64,000 nt of DNA from Coprobacillus sp. CAG:826 (GTDB taxonomy: Bacteria; Bacillota_I; Bacilli_A; RFN20; CAG-826), in NCBI GenBank assembly GCA_000437235.1, contig FR897046.1, positions 160,615-224,614 on the forward strand, given 5' to 3'. This document shows positions 61,257 to 64,000 of this stretch, one piece after another. How positions within the stretch are numbered: position 1 is the stretch's first letter; each line of letters begins with the position of its first letter. The position numbers were made by a program, and so were the translations under genes. A model generated the notes under the pieces. It was not told the origin of the DNA. It saw nothing but the letters and a program-made list of their open reading frames with translations, and searched no databases.

Positions 61257-61389
61257 TGCACTAGCCTTCGCTATTTACAAATCAAAAACAAGGGTATGCA
61301 AATTCGCTCTAAGGGTATGCACTTTTTAGATAGGGGTATGCAAAATTTCATTGCCTAGGGTATGCATTGTATCAATATTGGTCATCAGA
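61257..61389. other. Right non-coding part of the tRNA-His island, with repeats
   Basis: Holds the four GGGTATGCA repeats (61292-61366) and an inverted TTGATACA (61368-61375) next to the right direct repeat. Confidence 0.7.
61292..61366 (+). repeat. Four phased GGGTATGCA repeats (iteron-like)
   Basis: Exact copies start at 61292, 61313, 61334 and 61358, that is 21, 21 and 24 bases apart. Two helical turns is 21 bases, so they face the same side of the DNA. Confidence 0.85.
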
Positions 61390-61418
61390 CCCATTATAGA
61401 AGCGTTAGTTTGATACAG
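61390..61418. repeat. 29-bp direct repeat, right copy
   Basis: Identical to 59515-59543. The bases before it do not continue the tRNA-His sequence, so only the CCA end and downstream flank are duplicated. Confidence 0.92.
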
Positions 61419-61693
61419 CAAAAATATGTCAAGCTATTTTTGTTTTTAGGATAGTTCAATACCTACCATTAGTTTGAACTCACGAACTTTGATACACTAG
61501 AAGACGATTCATATGGATTTTGTAGCTCTTTTTAATAAGAATTTATAGATGTTAAATGTCAACGATTGAATGTTTATCCTACCAACAATTGGATGCCATT
61601 CATAAAAAAATAATGATAGGGGTGCCAAATGACACTTCTTATATTTATATCTAGTTGTTAGAATATTTTTAGTATTTAAAGGAGCTATTTGAA
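61419..61693. other. Non-coding region right of the island
   Basis: The first 90 bases are a diverged copy of the sequence after the left repeat, ending in another TTTGATACA (61498). The remainder shows nothing recognisable. Confidence 0.5.
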
Positions 61694-61896
61694 ATGAAAA
61701 ATAAAACTTTATACTGTCTTTTGTCCTTCCTTTGTTAATTCCTATGAGCAATACAATCATAATTTCTCTACAAAATGGGAAAATGATTATTGGCATACTT
61801 GTCAAATTGAAGGCCATAATGAAAAAATACAATTTCCCTATCTTAAAGGAGGTAAATGTACTATTGGGAAAGAAAAAATAAATAGTACAAAAGCAT
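61694..61896 (+). pseudogene. Decayed HWHxC-type lipoprotein fragment
   Basis: An AAAGGAGC site and ATG 61694 start a signal-peptide-like MKNKTLYCLLSFLC, which stops at TAA 61736. In another frame from 61740 the DNA encodes SYEQYNHNFSTKWENDYWHTC and QIEGHNEKIQF, the same H-x-FS-x-x-W-x-x-D-x-x-HWH-x-C pattern as the intact lipoprotein that follows. It is a frameshifted relic of a paralogue. A stray GGAGGTAAATG (61849-61858) opens only nine codons. Confidence 0.55.
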
Positions 61897-63936
61897 ATGG
61901 ACAAGAAAAAATCATCCACTTTAGCCGTAACGTTTGCTTTATTACTAACTTGTACTTTTATAAGCTGTGGTAATAATAATAAAAACAGTACAAGTCAACC
62001 AACGTCTTCGCACGTTACAAGTCAACCATCATCTTCACACGTTCATGATTATTCTAATGAATGGAATCATGATGAAACACAGCACTGGCATGCATGCAAA
62101 GATCCATCATGTGGTGAAAAGAAAGATGTTAGTAATCATACTTTTAAATGGAGTGAAAAAACTCCTGCTGGAGTTCATACAGACAAAGTAGAAAAAGGTA
62201 TTTGTTCTGTTTGTAATTATGAAACTACTAGAACTATTAAAGAAACTGCAATTCATAGTTATGACACTTCTAAATGGTTATATGACGAAAATAGTCATTG
62301 GCATGTTTCTAATTGTGATGAATTAGCACCAACTCATGATGTATTGAAAATTGACGAAGCTAATCATAGTGGTGAATGGACGACCAAAGTTGAAGCTAAT
62401 TATGGTGTTGATAAAGTAATTCAAAGAGATTGTGAAGTTTGTGGACATCATGAAGAAAAAACACTAGAAGGAACTAGACTTGCCCCTAAAAATAGAGAAA
62501 TTAAAGCGAATATTCCTGAATTAACTTATAATGGAAATCCTCAACCAGTGGACCCTTATCTCACTATGACTAATAATGCCGGTGGCTTAACTGTTGAATA
62601 TAGAAAAAAAGGCGATAATTTATTTACTAATAATGTCCCAATTAATGCCGGAACTTATGAATATGTTGCTAAGTTAAAAGGCACTGATGAATGGTTAGAA
62701 GCTTCTACTTATGGCGAATATACTATTAAAAAAGTTACTATTTATATCGCTGATGGTCCTTATACAATAAATTATGTTGAAAATTCTGCTGATAGTTATT
62801 TAGAAATTGCAACGGGTACAATTGATACTAATAACATATCATTCTGCGTCAATACTAAATATAATGTTATAGGTAGAGCTAGTATTCCTACAAGTGAGAT
62901 ATTCATTCGCTTTGTTGGAACAATTAATTATAATGCTAACTATCAAGTGGCTATTGAAGGAAAAGATAGCTTTGAATTAGTTGTTTTGGATGCTTCTCCA
63001 TTCTATTGTGGTATTCAAGATGTATTTAAAGTTGGAGAAAATACAATTATTACAACTAAGATTGCTAAAGGAACTGTAAAAGTTGGTGATAAACTTTTCG
63101 TTAATAATATTTATAAAGAAATTACTGTCATCGCTATTTCTAAAAACAATGTTAATATAGCCTCCGCTACTATCGGTGATGAAGTTAGTTTAAAAGTCTC
63201 TGGTGTTGAAAGATCTGAATTATCTAGGGGTTATATTGTTTCGGCTTTAAATACAGTTAAAAATTATGATGTATTTAAAGCTACTGTTACTCTTTTATCA
63301 AAAGATGAAGGTGGTAGACATACTCCATTAACTAATGGATATAATCCAACATTAAGTTTTACTGATACTTTCTCACAATTTAGTGGTAAGTTTACATTCT
63401 CAGAAGATCTTGAATTATTTATGCCCGGAACTACTGAAGAAAATATTATGATTACATTAGATATGCCTAAACCACTTGTAGCGAGCGCTAAATTTAATAT
63501 CTATGAAGGTGGTCAAACTATTGGAAGTGGTGTTATTACTCATTTACATGAACATACTGATTTATATTTAACTACTGGTAAATGTGAATTCTGTAATTTA
63601 AATAGACAAACTGAAGTTTCATTTACCGACCTTAAATTTACTTCTACTAATAATACATTCTATGCTAATGAATATAAATATTACTTAGTAAAAATGGTTA
63701 AATCTCCCATGTCAAATTATGTTTATTATTATGATTTTGAAATAAGTGATACAGCCAATTTTAAATTTACTGTTTACACAACTTCAGGCATAGAATTAAC
63801 ATTAATTGATGGAAAATCATTTAAATGCACAAATCCATTACAAGTAATTATAAGAATTGAAGCTAAAAATGAATCCACTATTGGTGATTGTATTACTACA
63901 GTTACTAGAAGATCCGTTAAAACAATGAATATCTAA
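61897..63936 (+). CDS. Surface lipoprotein containing EF-Tu domains 2 and 3
   Basis: 679 aa. Signal peptide with lipobox FISC (Cys 24), Ser/Gln/Thr linker, two HWHxC repeats (about 50-95 and 118-185, with CSVC and CEVC). An MBG-like domain (200-280, LTYNGNPQPVDP, INAGTYEYVAKLKG) follows, then about 85 aa of unknown type. Residues 367-455 match EF-Tu domain 2 (QDVFKVGENTIITTKIAKG, VKVGDKL, VERSELSRGYIV). Residues 456-552 match domain 3 (TLLSKDEGGRHTPLTNGYNP, ELFMPGTTEEN, NIYEGGQTIGSGVITHL). A C-terminal region with CEFC ends it. There is no GTPase domain. An in-frame stop at 61879 forces the ATG at 61897, which lacks a clear ribosome-binding site. Confidence 0.85.
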   Translation: MDKKKSSTLAVTFALLLTCTFISCGNNNKNSTSQPTSSHVTSQPSSSHVHDYSNEWNHDETQHWHACKDPSCGEKKDVSNHTFKWSEKTPAGVHTDKVEKGICSVCNYETTRTIKETAIHSYDTSKWLYDENSHWHVSNCDELAPTHDVLKIDEANHSGEWTTKVEANYGVDKVIQRDCEVCGHHEEKTLEGTRLAPKNREIKANIPELTYNGNPQPVDPYLTMTNNAGGLTVEYRKKGDNLFTNNVPINAGTYEYVAKLKGTDEWLEASTYGEYTIKKVTIYIADGPYTINYVENSADSYLEIATGTIDTNNISFCVNTKYNVIGRASIPTSEIFIRFVGTINYNANYQVAIEGKDSFELVVLDASPFYCGIQDVFKVGENTIITTKIAKGTVKVGDKLFVNNIYKEITVIAISKNNVNIASATIGDEVSLKVSGVERSELSRGYIVSALNTVKNYDVFKATVTLLSKDEGGRHTPLTNGYNPTLSFTDTFSQFSGKFTFSEDLELFMPGTTEENIMITLDMPKPLVASAKFNIYEGGQTIGSGVITHLHEHTDLYLTTGKCEFCNLNRQTEVSFTDLKFTSTNNTFYANEYKYYLVKMVKSPMSNYVYYYDFEISDTANFKFTVYTTSGIELTLIDGKSFKCTNPLQVIIRIEAKNESTIGDCITTVTRRSVKTMNI

Positions 63937-63961
63937 TTGATTATAAGCATTTAAAAACGAG

Positions 63962-63985
63962 GCCTAATTTTGGGCTCTTTAAAAT
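63962..63985 (+). terminator. Weak terminator-like hairpin after the EF-Tu-like lipoprotein
   Basis: GAGGCC and GGGCTC can pair around an AT loop with one G-G mismatch, followed by TTTAAAATC. Stability is modest. Confidence 0.4.
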
Positions 63986-64000
63986 CTAGGGTGGTCTAGG

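Noticed and set aside
61509..61919. Minus-strand open frame of 136 codons
   Set aside because: It lies opposite the relic fragment and the start of the EF-Tu-like lipoprotein, has no ribosome-binding site and a Phe/Ile-rich composition typical of antisense A-rich coding DNA.

Overview
The window is about 64 kb of low-GC Bacillota chromosome. It most resembles the Bacilli/Erysipelotrichia side of the phylum, in gut lineages close to the Mollicutes. Evidence is the rimP-nusA-ylxR-ylxQ-infB-rbfA operon order, strong GGAGG ribosome-binding sites, classical TTGACA/TATAAT-type promoters, U-tailed hairpin terminators, and Opp transporter subunits swollen by inserts. TGA is used as a stop (for example oppC and the lipoprotein at 52010), so the code is the standard bacterial one. 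Rubrerythrin, galactose and nucleoside genes and the lack of respiratory genes fit a fermentative anaerobe. The exact lineage is inference.

Layout. 1-12.4 kb is housekeeping: the 5' part of pnp (cut by the window edge), a divergent ZIP metal transporter, rpsO, a zinc-ribbon protein, truB-ribF, a tRNA-thiolase-like protein with a GNAT-like tail, an XRE regulator, and the rimP to rbfA operon. 12.5-21.9 kb is an oligopeptide ABC operon (oppA, then oppBCDF plus a small membrane protein) in which A, C, D and F are all unusually long. 22-30 kb holds a broken thiazoline-carboxylate-hydrolase-like gene, tRNA-Thr, a MazF-like gene, rimO, a pair of unrecognised lipoproteins, a HAD phosphatase and small genes. 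30-41 kb has typA, a large membrane protein with a duplicated cytosolic domain, a complete Leloir pathway (galM, galT, galE, galK), an SPFH/ribbon-helix-helix pair and a tRNA cluster with a chimeric tRNA. 41-46.5 kb has a DUF308-like membrane protein, rubrerythrin, an N-acyl-D-amino-acid deacylase, two more tRNA clusters and uridine phosphorylase. 46.6-51.7 kb is a polyamine operon (potABCD) whose binding protein carries a carbohydrate-binding-like insert and a C-terminal membrane anchor. 52-59.2 kb has a double-thioredoxin lipoprotein, an amidase, a collagen-like/jelly-roll protein, an MTA/SAH deaminase, a HAD phosphatase and a MacB-type ABC transporter.

The right end (59.4-64 kb) is accessory DNA. 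Downstream of tRNA-His a 29-bp perfect direct repeat, which begins at the tRNA CCA end, brackets about 1.85 kb. Inside are two immunity-like genes (SUFU-like and DUF4304-like) and four helically phased GGGTATGCA repeats. Beyond the second repeat lies a decayed gene fragment and then a 679-aa secreted lipoprotein. That lipoprotein contains domains 2 and 3 of elongation factor Tu, without the GTPase domain, behind HWHxC repeats and an MBG-like domain. This EF-Tu-like surface lipoprotein beside a tRNA-associated immunity island is the most unusual content of the window.
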